Assembly (NCBI GenBank): GCA_007120815.1
Contig: SKMY01000206.1
Coordinates: forward strand, 1 to 12,688
Reading direction: 5' to 3'
DNA: 12,688 bases
Origin: Syntrophomonadaceae bacterium
Lineage (GTDB): Bacteria; Bacillota_D; Dethiobacteria; DTU022; UBA8154
The position numbers and the translations under genes were made by a program. The stretch's first letter is position 1, and each line of letters opens with the position of its first letter. Under the pieces are notes generated by a model. The model worked only from the letters and a program-made list of their open reading frames with translations. It was not told where the DNA came from and searched no databases. Of this stretch, positions 1-7,700 are shown piece by piece.

Positions 1-1160
1 GCTTTCTTGACAAACCTGAAAGGTACATCTTCACGGAAGTGCCTGAGCAGATCACCGGCTTCATCGACAAAGAATATCTGCTTGTGCAGCACACCTTTTA
101 CCATAACCTGATCGGTGCGGGCTTCCGCTTCCAGGTTGACAATTTCCCCTATGATTTCCAGAATCTTGGTCGGCTTCTGGGGTAGAGTCACCGTGGCGCG
201 AACGGTTTCTTTCTGCAGAACGTCAACCACCACGCTATCTACTTTGAGCAACTTCCTGAAGACTTCGATACCCGGTCCTTTCACGTCGGTGACCACTTCA
301 ATCTGCAGGGTTTCTGTAACCTTAACAAAGGCTTCTACCACCAGGACCTGCCTCAGTTTGCGGCTGGGCGGATCGATCAGCTCAAACTCATCCAGAACCA
401 CGGTTACATCCACCTGAACCTGGTGCCCGGGCCTGGCTCCGGGGATATCAATGGTTCGGGTAAAAGGAATGTCTTCTGAAGCATGACGTACCAGGTCGCC
501 TTCGTCCACCAGGAAAATCTGCTTGTGAATAACCCCTTTGACGATGACAACATCATTTTTAACCTCAGTTGTGACATCCCTCACGGTGGGTATGATTCGG
601 AAAATTTTTTTGGCTGTGATAGGCAGCGTAACGGTTTTATCCAGGGTAAAAACGACCGTGTCTTCCCCCACAACGCTGTCTACTTTTAATAGTTCCTTTT
701 CTTGTTTAATGTCAGGTCCTTTTACATCAAGAACAACTTCAATCTGTTCCGTTACAGTGACCTTGACAAAGATCTCTAAGATCACCGTTTGCCTGACCGT
801 CTGGGCATTGTCCAGTTCGGTATCCACACTCAGGATGCGTACATTGACCTGGGCTTTCATATTGGGAGAGGTTCCGGGAATATCGACGAAAGCGTTAAAG
901 GGAACATCTTCCGGTGTGTGGCGAACCACGTCCCCTTTATCGACTACGAACAGCTGCTTGTGAATGACACCGGAGACCATAACCCCGCCTTCCCGGACTT
1001 CCGTTTCTACATCGGTGACTCGAGCGATTACGTCAAAGATTTTGATAATCTTAAAGGGCAGCTCAATCGTGGCTTCCACCGTTTCCCTAACGGTATCTTC
1101 TCCTACTACCCGGTCAACTTTAAGTAAGCGACGCTCTACAATGAAATCTTTTTTTGTCAT
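1..1160 (-). CDS. Multi-SPOCS (DUF3794) domain protein, C-terminus cut by window edge
   Basis: The reading frame is open from the ATG at 1160 to the window edge, giving 386 residues without a stop. An AGGAGG at 1171-1176 lies 10 nt upstream of the ATG. The protein is built of tandem repeats of about 145 residues, beginning at LLKVD near residues 12, 157 and 304. Each repeat carries a GV(I/L)HKQ(I/L/F)F block (about 64-71, 209-216, 356-363), followed by VD-(E/K)-GD-(L/V)-(V/L)RH and a (E)D(V/I)PF strand. This is the pattern of DUF3794/SPOCS domains, known from Clostridioides SipL, which binds the spore coat morphogen SpoIVA through a C-terminal LysM domain. Here the third repeat is cut, so a LysM tail cannot be seen or excluded. 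A sporulation or envelope role is inferred. There are no signal peptide or membrane segments. The plus-strand ORFs over this region are shadows. Confidence 0.88.
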   Translation of the reverse strand, partial: MTKKDFIVERRLLKVDRVVGEDTVRETVEATIELPFKIIKIFDVIARVTDVETEVREGGVMVSGVIHKQLFVVDKGDVVRHTPEDVPFNAFVDIPGTSPNMKAQVNVRILSVDTELDNAQTVRQTVILEIFVKVTVTEQIEVVLDVKGPDIKQEKELLKVDSVVGEDTVVFTLDKTVTLPITAKKIFRIIPTVRDVTTEVKNDVVIVKGVIHKQIFLVDEGDLVRHASEDIPFTRTIDIPGARPGHQVQVDVTVVLDEFELIDPPSRKLRQVLVVEAFVKVTETLQIEVVTDVKGPGIEVFRKLLKVDSVVVDVLQKETVRATVTLPQKPTKILEIIGEIVNLEAEARTDQVMVKGVLHKQIFFVDEAGDLLRHFREDVPFRFVKK

Positions 1161-1197
1161 AATTTATTTCCCTCCTTTCCAACGCTTTAACAAGCTC

Positions 1198-1225
1198 ACT
1201 ATAATATATACAATTGCCCTTGCAA
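1198..1225 (-). promoter_or_regulatory. Putative sigma-A type promoter for the SPOCS gene
   Basis: Read on the minus strand, TTGCAA (1225-1220) is followed after 16 nt by TATAGT (1203-1198), about 20 nt before the ribosome binding site of the SPOCS gene. The same AT-rich stretch also holds a plus-strand TATAAT (1200-1205), so it could serve divergent transcription of the alpha/beta hydrolase gene, but the plus-strand -35 is poor. Assigned by eye; a sporulation sigma factor cannot be excluded. Confidence 0.4.
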
Positions 1226-1361
1226 CTGTGACTTGAAAGATTAAGAAATGAAGCCAGGCTTATTAAAAAGGTAAAAGAACCCTTTCATGCTGGTGTTTAC
1301 AAAGGAAAATCCTTTTTTTTGTAGAAAATATAAAGAAGCCCTTTATGAAGGAGCAAAAACA

Positions 1362-2147
1362 ATGACTTCCCTTTCAAACACCTTGGAGTTAAAGAAAGCA
1401 CGAATTCCATTTCATTATTACGGAAAAATAGATAGAGAGCGCATTCCCATTATCTTTATTCACGGGGCAGGCGGAAACGGCACCCTGTGGACCCAGCAGA
1501 TGGAAGGGTTGTCCAACCGCTATGCCCTTTTGGCTGTAGATCTGCCCGGTCACGGCAAATCCGGGGGAAAGGCGGCAAACCTGATTTCGTCCTACCGGGA
1601 TTACTTGAATGATTTTTTAGAAAGTGCCGGGGTTTCAAAGGCCGTCCTGTGTGGGCATTCCATGGGTGGAGCCATAGGCCTGGATTTTGTGCTAACGTAT
1701 CCCGAAAGTGTTGAAGCGCTTATCCTTGTGAGTTCCGGGGGCAGGTTGAGGGTTGCTCCAAAAATCCTGGAAACCTATCGACAGGGGCACACAAATCCAT
1801 CCCTGGTACGACATCTTTACGGTCCCGATGCCCCGGAGGATCTGGTTCGTGAAGGAGAAGCCATGCTGGAAAAAGTGCCTCCTGAAACCTCCTATGCGGA
1901 TTTTTCAGCATGTGACCGGTTTAATGTCATGGATCGTCTGCATGAAATTGATCGCCCCGTGCTGATTATATGCGGAGAACATGATGGGATGACTCCCCCT
2001 AAGTACAGCCGCTTTCTGTGTGAAGCCATTAACGGAGCCCGCCTGGAACTGCTTCCAACAGGAGGGCACATGATCATGCAAGAAAAAGGGGATGACGTTA
2101 ACTCCGCCATTGACCGGTTCTTGAAGGATCAGCAGATCACGTCATAG
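1362..2147 (+). CDS. Alpha/beta hydrolase fold protein
   Basis: A 261-residue single-domain alpha/beta hydrolase. The oxyanion-hole segment HGAGGNGTLW lies at 34-43, DLPGHGKSGG at 60-69, and the nucleophile elbow GHSMGG at 98-103 places the catalytic Ser at 100. The acid is probably Asp208 (GEHDGMTPP) and the base His236 (GGHM), so the triad is complete. It has no signal peptide and should be cytoplasmic. The substrate is not predictable; esterase, lyase or C-C hydrolase activities all occur in this fold. The start was set at the ATG at 1362 because GAAGGAG (1347-1353) lies 8 nt upstream. An in-frame ATG at 1287 would add 25 residues but has no good ribosome binding site and would precede the natural fold start. 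The glycosyltransferase gene follows after 81 bp on the same strand and may be co-transcribed. Confidence 0.9.
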   Translation: MTSLSNTLELKKARIPFHYYGKIDRERIPIIFIHGAGGNGTLWTQQMEGLSNRYALLAVDLPGHGKSGGKAANLISSYRDYLNDFLESAGVSKAVLCGHSMGGAIGLDFVLTYPESVEALILVSSGGRLRVAPKILETYRQGHTNPSLVRHLYGPDAPEDLVREGEAMLEKVPPETSYADFSACDRFNVMDRLHEIDRPVLIICGEHDGMTPPKYSRFLCEAINGARLELLPTGGHMIMQEKGDDVNSAIDRFLKDQQITS

Positions 2148-2228
2148 TTGACGCAGTGTGCTGTCTTAAAGAGATACATGCTCAAAAAGATAATAATGAG
2201 GGATAAAAACATATCGAGGTTGGAAATA

Positions 2229-2927
2229 ATGGAAACAAAAACCGTTGCCATTGTCCCTGCATACAACGAGGAATACCGAATTTCTACCGTGTTGGACGTC
2301 ATCCACTCCAGTGCTTTCGTTGATGAAACCATTGTTGTCGATGACGGTTCCGAGGATGGAACAGGCCAGGTTGCCAGGAGGCATCCCGTTACACTGCTGC
2401 AGTGGAAGGAAAACCGGGGTAAAGGAGCTGCCATGCAAGCAGGGTTGGACCATGCTCAAGGGGCCAAAAACGTTCTTTTCCTGGACGCCGACCTGGTCAA
2501 TCTTTGTCATGAGCATATTGAAGCGCTTCTAAAGCCCCTGGAGGACCCATCGACGGCCATGAGTATTGGGGTTTTTCGTGCCGGAAACAAAAACAGTGTG
2601 AATTTGGCTCAGAACTATTTTTCCATATTAAATGGCCAAAGAGCATTAAACCGGGCATTTGTAGATATGTTGCCCGACCTGCGCTGGTCCCGTTTTGGAG
2701 TAGAAATATTGCTGACCCGGTTTGCAGCCTTGACACAGCAAAAAGTCGTTTATCCGGAGCTTCATGGGATTACCCATGTTATGAAAGAAGAAAAACTGGG
2801 TTATTACCGGGGATTTCTCTATCGTCTGCAAATGTACCGCGAGTGCCTTTACGCAATGTTTAATTACAAAAAGATGATCAAGAACCATCCTGGGAATGTT
2901 CCAGCGTATTTTTTGCAGAGGCTTTAA
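2229..2927 (+). CDS. Family 2 glycosyltransferase (GT-A fold)
   Basis: A 232-residue protein with the hallmarks of GT2 enzymes: VPAYNEE at 9-15, the nucleotide-binding VDDGSEDGT at 37-45, NRGKGAAMQAG at 62-72, and a metal-binding DAD at 86-88. Such enzymes transfer a sugar from a nucleotide-sugar donor at the cytoplasmic membrane face. There is no transmembrane segment and no second domain, and the acceptor is unknown. The ATG at 2229 was chosen because it sits just before the first beta strand and has GAGG at 2215-2218. The frame extends upstream to a TTG at 2148 and internal ATGs, but those codons lie in a basic, low-similarity leader without a clear ribosome binding site. The last 50 bp overlap the convergent DUF523 gene. 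The GT2 call is firm; the specific role (polyprenol-phosphate sugar, glycerate or polysaccharide) is open. Confidence 0.85.
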   Translation: METKTVAIVPAYNEEYRISTVLDVIHSSAFVDETIVVDDGSEDGTGQVARRHPVTLLQWKENRGKGAAMQAGLDHAQGAKNVLFLDADLVNLCHEHIEALLKPLEDPSTAMSIGVFRAGNKNSVNLAQNYFSILNGQRALNRAFVDMLPDLRWSRFGVEILLTRFAALTQQKVVYPELHGITHVMKEEKLGYYRGFLYRLQMYRECLYAMFNYKKMIKNHPGNVPAYFLQRL

Positions 2928-3372
2928 AACCAAAAAAATAGTCTTCATCATAAACCGTTATGCCATACGCCCTGAGCAAGGCGGCTGTTACACCGGACCC
3001 CGGGCGCTTAACGTTTTTAAAAGAGCCGTCATAAATTTGGTAACACCCGCATGAAGGGCTCCCGTTTTTCAAAAAAGCCCCTTTAACCTCATAAAGAAGG
3101 GCAAGATATAATGTCTCCCGTGCACCTTTTAAAAACATGCGGGTCACATTTTCTCCCTGGTTGTTGATAACAACCGCTTTCCCGGCCAGCACATCTTCAC
3201 CCCGGCCTCCCTGAATTTCCGCCAGGTGTCGGGGCGTGGGAAGGCCTCCTAACTGTTCCGGGCAAATGGGTATTAACTGTTCCAGGGGAACAACTGGCGC
3301 ATCTTGAGGAAGGCGGCTCTCACCGTCGTAACGAGTTCTTAAGCCCAAAAGGCAAGCGCTGACCAGGTACAT
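2878..3372 (-). CDS. DUF523 / TudS-like [4Fe-4S] thiouracil desulfurase family protein
   Basis: A 164-residue protein with the DUF523 motifs in order: SACLLGLRTRYDG (5-17), PICPEQLGGLPTPR (35-48) and NGSPSCGC (103-110). Cys7, Cys37 and Cys108 match the three cysteines expected to hold a [4Fe-4S] cluster in TudS, with the fourth iron free to bind sulfur; Cys110 is extra. Characterised TudS desulfurates thiouracil, and many relatives are untested. The start was taken at the ATG at 3372 because the family begins a few residues before the first Cys. The frame runs open to 3477, but those 35 residues do not fit the family and would cover the promoter. The ribosome binding site is weak (GGGGG about 10 nt upstream). 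A good promoter lies at 3404-3432. The 3' end overlaps the glycosyltransferase gene by 50 bp, tail to tail. Confidence 0.85.
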   Translation of the reverse strand: MYLVSACLLGLRTRYDGESRLPQDAPVVPLEQLIPICPEQLGGLPTPRHLAEIQGGRGEDVLAGKAVVINNQGENVTRMFLKGARETLYLALLYEVKGAFLKNGSPSCGCYQIYDGSFKNVKRPGSGVTAALLRAYGITVYDEDYFFGFKASAKNTLEHSQDGS

Positions 3373-3403
3373 GATTGAAACCCCCGATGGCGTATTTACT
3401 ATT

Positions 3404-3432
3404 ATTGTAACGCTTAAAGCACAAGAACGCAA
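3404..3432 (-). promoter_or_regulatory. Sigma-A type promoter for the DUF523 gene
   Basis: On the minus strand TTGCGT (3432-3427) is separated by exactly 17 nt from TACAAT (3409-3404). This gives a leader of roughly 25-30 nt before the ATG at 3372 and supports that start over the longer open frame, which would read through the promoter. The 103-bp intergenic region is divergent; no equally good promoter was seen for the plus-strand operon that starts at 3476. Confidence 0.55.
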
Positions 3433-3475
3433 TCCGTAATCCACCGATTTAAAGACAAGGAGGAGAAAAGCTATC

Positions 3476-4117
3476 ATGAAGAAAAAAGAAGGTGAAGAAA
3501 AAAGAGAAAAATATAACCTGGGTGTTACCCTGGAAAAGAGTATTCAAGATCTTGCCCGGCTGGAACCCAAGGATGTCTGCTTAAACAGCAGTGTGATTTT
3601 TAACCGGGAGAAGGAAAGCTACGTCGTACCCTATTTGAACCGGACGTACCTGGTCAACCACAACACGGGCGACGTAATGAACATGGAAGACGGCCAAAAG
3701 GCCCCTATCCACTTGCAGATCCTGTTTTTACATTACCTGGCTACCGCCGACGGCACCCCATTAACGGGAGAGTGGATCACCTTTAAAGAACTCCCCGGCG
3801 GCCAAATTTACGTTGATCCTTACCAGGGACGAACAATCAAGCCGCTGCTGAAGTACTTCGGGCAGGACCCCCACCAGTTTCTTGAGATCGCCCGGTCCTT
3901 AGGTGGTGAGCCAGAGACTTTCGGTGATGTCAGCGTCATAATGCGCCCCTTCCCAAAAATTCCCTTGGGTTTTCTTTTCTGGGAAGGCGATGATGAATTC
4001 TCGCCGTCAGCAAACATCATCTACGATTCTTCGGCACCCCACTACCTGCCCACAGAAGATTATGCCCTGCTTCCGGGACTGATCATTTGGGAAATGGCTG
4101 CAAAAAAGCCGAAGTGA
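3476..4117 (+). CDS. DUF3786 domain protein
   Basis: A 213-residue soluble protein with a lysine/glutamate-rich N-terminus (1-13). The conserved DUF3786 block lies at 158-201: FPKIPLGFLFWEGDDEF, a short SANIIYDSSAPHYLP stretch, then EDYALLPGL. The family is found mainly in anaerobes and has no firmly established function; some relatives carry an extra Fe-S domain, which is absent here (a single Cys at 35). The start is supported by AAGGAGG at 3457-3463. The stop lies 12 nt before the first ABC exporter gene, so it is the first gene of a three-gene operon. A role with the exporter (accessory, regulator or substrate handling) is inference only. Confidence 0.8.
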   Translation: MKKKEGEEKREKYNLGVTLEKSIQDLARLEPKDVCLNSSVIFNREKESYVVPYLNRTYLVNHNTGDVMNMEDGQKAPIHLQILFLHYLATADGTPLTGEWITFKELPGGQIYVDPYQGRTIKPLLKYFGQDPHQFLEIARSLGGEPETFGDVSVIMRPFPKIPLGFLFWEGDDEFSPSANIIYDSSAPHYLPTEDYALLPGLIIWEMAAKKPK

Positions 4118-4128
4118 TCATAAAACCG

Positions 4129-5910
4129 ATGAAAGAGTTTATCACACTAAAAGGGTTTTTTCTTCAACACAAAAGGAGATATCTTTGGGGCGTTCTCTGG
4201 CTGCTGGGAGCCGATTCCCTGCAGCTGGTCACGCCGCGGCTTTTAGGGCTGTTCACCGATACGTTGCTGGTGGAACAGCCCAATATTTTGCAGCTGCGCA
4301 CCTATATTCTTATCATCCTTTTGTTGGCCCTGGGCATTGCTGTTTTCCGTTACATGTGGAGAATTTATATTATCGGCGCCTCTCGGATGCTGGAAAAATA
4401 CCTGCGCGACAAGCTTTTTATGCATCTTCAGTACCTTTCTCCCCGTTTTTACCTGCAACACCGGACCGGCGAGTTAATGGCCCACCTGACCAATGATATC
4501 ACAGCCGTGCGAACCTCCCTGGGCTTGAGTGTGGCGCTCATGGTAGATGCCGTTTTTTTGACCATTGTTGCTCTTGTACTGATGCTTTTTACAGTGGATA
4601 TCCGGTTGACTTTATTGGCCTTGATTCCCATGCCTCTTTTAGCCCTGGCCTCCCAACGGTTAGGCCTAAAAGTGTATGCTCATTTTTTAAAGGTCCAGGA
4701 AAGCTTTGGCCAGCTGACCACTGCCGCCCAGGAAAACATTACCGCCATGCGGGTCGTACAGTCTTTTACCCTGGAAGACGTGGAAAGACAGCGTTTCCGA
4801 GACACATCCAGGGCATACATGGAGCGCAATTTCAATCTTTACAAGTTTTGGGGGTTATATGATCCTTTAATTTATATAAGCGGTATGATAAGTTTTGTTA
4901 TTGTGATCATTTACGGCGGAAACCTGGTTATCCAGGGGGAAATATCTATCGGAGATTTTGTTGCCTTTAACGGCTACCTGGGATTGTTAACCTGGCCCAT
5001 GCTGGCCCTGGGATGGGTTGTGAACATCACCCAGAGAGGGCGGGCATCCATGGAGCGGATTAACCGGCTGCTGGAAACCCGATCGGAAGTTTCCGATGAC
5101 CAGGAAACCCGGGGCAAAGATATTGAACCCTTTGAGCCTCCCGGTAGGGGTGCTGAAAATGCTGCATCGGGGGACATTGCTTTCAAGGATGTGTCTTTCC
5201 GATACGACCGCCTGCAACAACCCGTTCTTGACCGGTTGACCTTTACCATTCCCCGAGGCTGTATGACGGTCATTGCCGGCCGAACAGGTAGCGGTAAAAC
5301 GACGCTTCTTTCCCTGCTGCTGCGCTTTTTTGAGCCCGATGAAGGCGCCATTTTTGTTGGCACATATAACCTGCGGGAAATCCCCGTATCCTGGTGGAGA
5401 AAACGTATCGGCTACGTTCCCCAGGACAACTTTATTTTTTCCACCACCATTGCAGAAAATATTGCTTTTGCCAATCCCGATGCTACCATGGAAGAGATCC
5501 GCCGGGCCGCTGCTTTAGCTGTATTGGACCGGGAAGTAGAAGGGTTCCCAAACGGGTATGATACTGCGGTCGGCGAACGGGGCGTGACCCTGTCGGGCGG
5601 GCAGCAGCAAAGGCTTTCTCTGGCCCGGGCCATCCTGGCCAAACCTGAATACCTGGTTTTAGACGATGCCCTCTCTTCGGTGGATATGTCTACGGAAGAG
5701 CAGATTTTAAAAAACCTTTCTGGCCCCGACTTCCAGTCTACCATGATTGTTGTTTCCCACCGGCTCAAGGTATTTGAATCTGCCGATAAAATTCTGGTCC
5801 TTGAAGGGGGACGGCTTGTGGAAGAAGGGGATCACCCGGCACTTATCGAGAAAAAAGGCCTGTACCACAGGTTATGTGAAGACCAGTACTGGGATGAAAT
5901 GATGGGATAG
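4129..5910 (+). CDS. ABC exporter half-transporter, degenerate-Walker-B subunit
   Basis: A 593-residue subunit with an N-terminal exporter-type membrane domain (about six helices, residues 15-310), then an ATPase domain. Walker A GRTGSGKTT is at 384-392, the Q-loop Gln at 432, the exporter x-loop VGERG just before the canonical signature LSGGQ at 488-492, Walker B LVLDD at 509-513, and the switch His at 544. Residue 513, normally the catalytic Glu, is Asp, the usual mark of the degenerate subunit in heterodimeric exporters such as TM287/288 and BmrCD. A polar linker (about 325-358) joins the two domains. The start was placed at the ATG at 4129. GTG 4114, which overlaps the upstream stop, and TTG 4087 are in-frame alternatives, and none has a strong ribosome binding site. 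Tight spacing suggests translational coupling. The partner gene follows after 13 bp. The substrate is unknown; drugs, lipids or peptides are possible. Confidence 0.92.
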   Translation: MKEFITLKGFFLQHKRRYLWGVLWLLGADSLQLVTPRLLGLFTDTLLVEQPNILQLRTYILIILLLALGIAVFRYMWRIYIIGASRMLEKYLRDKLFMHLQYLSPRFYLQHRTGELMAHLTNDITAVRTSLGLSVALMVDAVFLTIVALVLMLFTVDIRLTLLALIPMPLLALASQRLGLKVYAHFLKVQESFGQLTTAAQENITAMRVVQSFTLEDVERQRFRDTSRAYMERNFNLYKFWGLYDPLIYISGMISFVIVIIYGGNLVIQGEISIGDFVAFNGYLGLLTWPMLALGWVVNITQRGRASMERINRLLETRSEVSDDQETRGKDIEPFEPPGRGAENAASGDIAFKDVSFRYDRLQQPVLDRLTFTIPRGCMTVIAGRTGSGKTTLLSLLLRFFEPDEGAIFVGTYNLREIPVSWWRKRIGYVPQDNFIFSTTIAENIAFANPDATMEEIRRAAALAVLDREVEGFPNGYDTAVGERGVTLSGGQQQRLSLARAILAKPEYLVLDDALSSVDMSTEEQILKNLSGPDFQSTMIVVSHRLKVFESADKILVLEGGRLVEEGDHPALIEKKGLYHRLCEDQYWDEMMG

Positions 5911-5923
5911 AGAGGGAAAAGCC

Positions 5924-7699
5924 ATGCACCATCACAAGCACTTTCACGAGGAACAAGACGTTCGTTACGATCCAAAATTGTTCAGGCGTATGCTGGCCTA
6001 TGCGTTTCCCTACCTTCGCTCGCTTCTCGGGGCTTTATCCATCATTTTGCTGGTTACAGGTATCCAGCTTGCCCAGCCTTACGTGCTGAAAGTTGCCATC
6101 GATGATTATATCCTGGGCCCGGGATCACCTGAAGGACTGCAAGCCCTGGGACTTTTGTTTTTGCTGCTTTACTGTATCGCCATGGTCTTGCACTACCTGC
6201 AGTTCAACCTGCTCATGGGCACCGGGCAGCGCATTATTAATGACATCCGCAACGATGTCTTTGCTCACATGCAGACCCTTTCCATGCCCTTCTTTGACCG
6301 CAACCCCGCCGGGCGGCTGATTACCCGGGTGACCAACGATGTCGAAACGCTTAACGAAATGTATACCAGCTTCCTGATAAATTTGTTTAAAGACCTGTTT
6401 ATGCTGATAGGGATCGTGATCATCATGCTTCGCCTGCATGTTACTCTGGCTCTGCTGACCTTTAGTATTATCCCGCTGGTCGTACTGACCGTGGTGGTCT
6501 ACCGCAAAAAAGCCCGCCAGGCATACCGGGAATTAAGGCGCCAGCTGGCCCGGATTAATGCCTTCAATGCTGAAAACATTGAAGGCATCCGCGTTATCCA
6601 GGCTTTCTTACAGGAAAAAAACAGGGGATTTCTTTTTAAACGCATTAACCACAATCACTACCTGGCCAGCTTAAGAGAACTCAACGTGTTTGCTGTATTT
6701 CGTCCTGCCATGGACCTATTTCGTTCCCTGGCGTTGGCCGTGCTGCTCTGGTTCGGCATGGGGCCTGTCATCCAGGGGGTGATCCCCTTTGGGGTTTTAT
6801 TCGCCTTTATTACGTACGTGGATTTGTTTTTCAGGCCTTTAAACGACCTGAGCGACAAGTACAATATCCTCCAGGCCGCCATGGCTTCAGCGGAACGGAT
6901 CTTTGAGCTGATGGATAAAAAACCCGAGGTTTCCTCTCCAAAACAGCCTGTCCACCTTCACCAGGCTCTCGGTAAGGTGGATTTTAACAACGTGTGGTTT
7001 GCGTACGAGGATGAACAGTGGGTGCTTAAAAACGTATCATTTACGGTAAACCCCGGGGAAACGGTAGCGGTGCTTGGTCCTACCGGGGCGGGGAAAAGCT
7101 CACTGATTAACCTGATTAACCGCTTTTATGATGTAAATAATGGAACGGTCTTGATCGATGGGTATAACGTAAAGTCAATTGACTTGAAAGATTTGCGCCA
7201 CCAAATCGGCGTTGTCCAGCAGGATGTTTTTCTTTTCAGCGGAACGATCCGGGATAATATTACCTTAAACCGGCTGCCCCTAACCAACCAGGCATTGGAA
7301 AAGATCGCCCACCAGGCCAATGCGTACGAGTTTATCCAAACCCTTCCGCAAAAATTTGATACGCCTGTTGGCGAACGGGGCACCGCCCTTTCCACGGGAC
7401 AGCGGCAGCTCCTTGCCTTTGCCCGTATCCTGGCTTTCAACCCCTCGATTTTTATCCTGGATGAAGCCACCGCTCACATCGATACCTATACCGAAAAACT
7501 CCTCCAGGCCTCTCTAAGAGAAGCAACCCGGGGACGCACCTCTTTTATTATTGCCCACCGGCTTTCCACCGTCCGACAGGCTGACCGTATTTTTTTCATA
7601 CGGGAAGGAGAGTTGACCGAAGTGGAGAGTTTTGACCGCCTGGTAGAAGATATTAATCATTATTTTAGAGCCAGCTTACCCACCAGGAAAGCGACATAA
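5924..7699 (+). CDS. ABC exporter half-transporter, catalytic-Glu subunit with LSTGQ signature
   Basis: A 591-residue subunit with about six membrane helices (residues 25-315) and a C-terminal ATPase domain. Walker A GPTGAGKSS is at 385-393, the Q-loop Gln at 433, x-loop VGERG, signature LSTGQ at 489-493, Walker B FILDE with Asp513 and catalytic Glu514, and switch His545. The signature departs from LSGGQ at the third position, while the partner keeps LSGGQ but lacks the Glu. Paired head to tail, the two form one canonical site (this Walker A/B with the partner's LSGGQ) and one degenerate site, as known for heterodimeric type IV exporters. The N-terminus is unusually His-rich (five His in residues 2-8). 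The ribosome binding site AGAGGG is just upstream. The gene ends 1 bp from the convergent GerMN gene. Confidence 0.93.
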   Translation: MHHHKHFHEEQDVRYDPKLFRRMLAYAFPYLRSLLGALSIILLVTGIQLAQPYVLKVAIDDYILGPGSPEGLQALGLLFLLLYCIAMVLHYLQFNLLMGTGQRIINDIRNDVFAHMQTLSMPFFDRNPAGRLITRVTNDVETLNEMYTSFLINLFKDLFMLIGIVIIMLRLHVTLALLTFSIIPLVVLTVVVYRKKARQAYRELRRQLARINAFNAENIEGIRVIQAFLQEKNRGFLFKRINHNHYLASLRELNVFAVFRPAMDLFRSLALAVLLWFGMGPVIQGVIPFGVLFAFITYVDLFFRPLNDLSDKYNILQAAMASAERIFELMDKKPEVSSPKQPVHLHQALGKVDFNNVWFAYEDEQWVLKNVSFTVNPGETVAVLGPTGAGKSSLINLINRFYDVNNGTVLIDGYNVKSIDLKDLRHQIGVVQQDVFLFSGTIRDNITLNRLPLTNQALEKIAHQANAYEFIQTLPQKFDTPVGERGTALSTGQRQLLAFARILAFNPSIFILDEATAHIDTYTEKLLQASLREATRGRTSFIIAHRLSTVRQADRIFFIREGELTEVESFDRLVEDINHYFRASLPTRKAT

Positions 7700-7700
7700 G

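Noticed and set aside
115..1127. Overlapping plus-strand open frames rich in Ser and Thr
   Set aside because: They are antisense to the repeated SPOCS coding sequence; the apparent repeats in their products mirror the SPOCS repeats.
1287..1361. 25-residue N-terminal extension of the alpha/beta hydrolase
   Set aside because: No good ribosome binding site at 1287, while a strong one serves the internal ATG at 1362.
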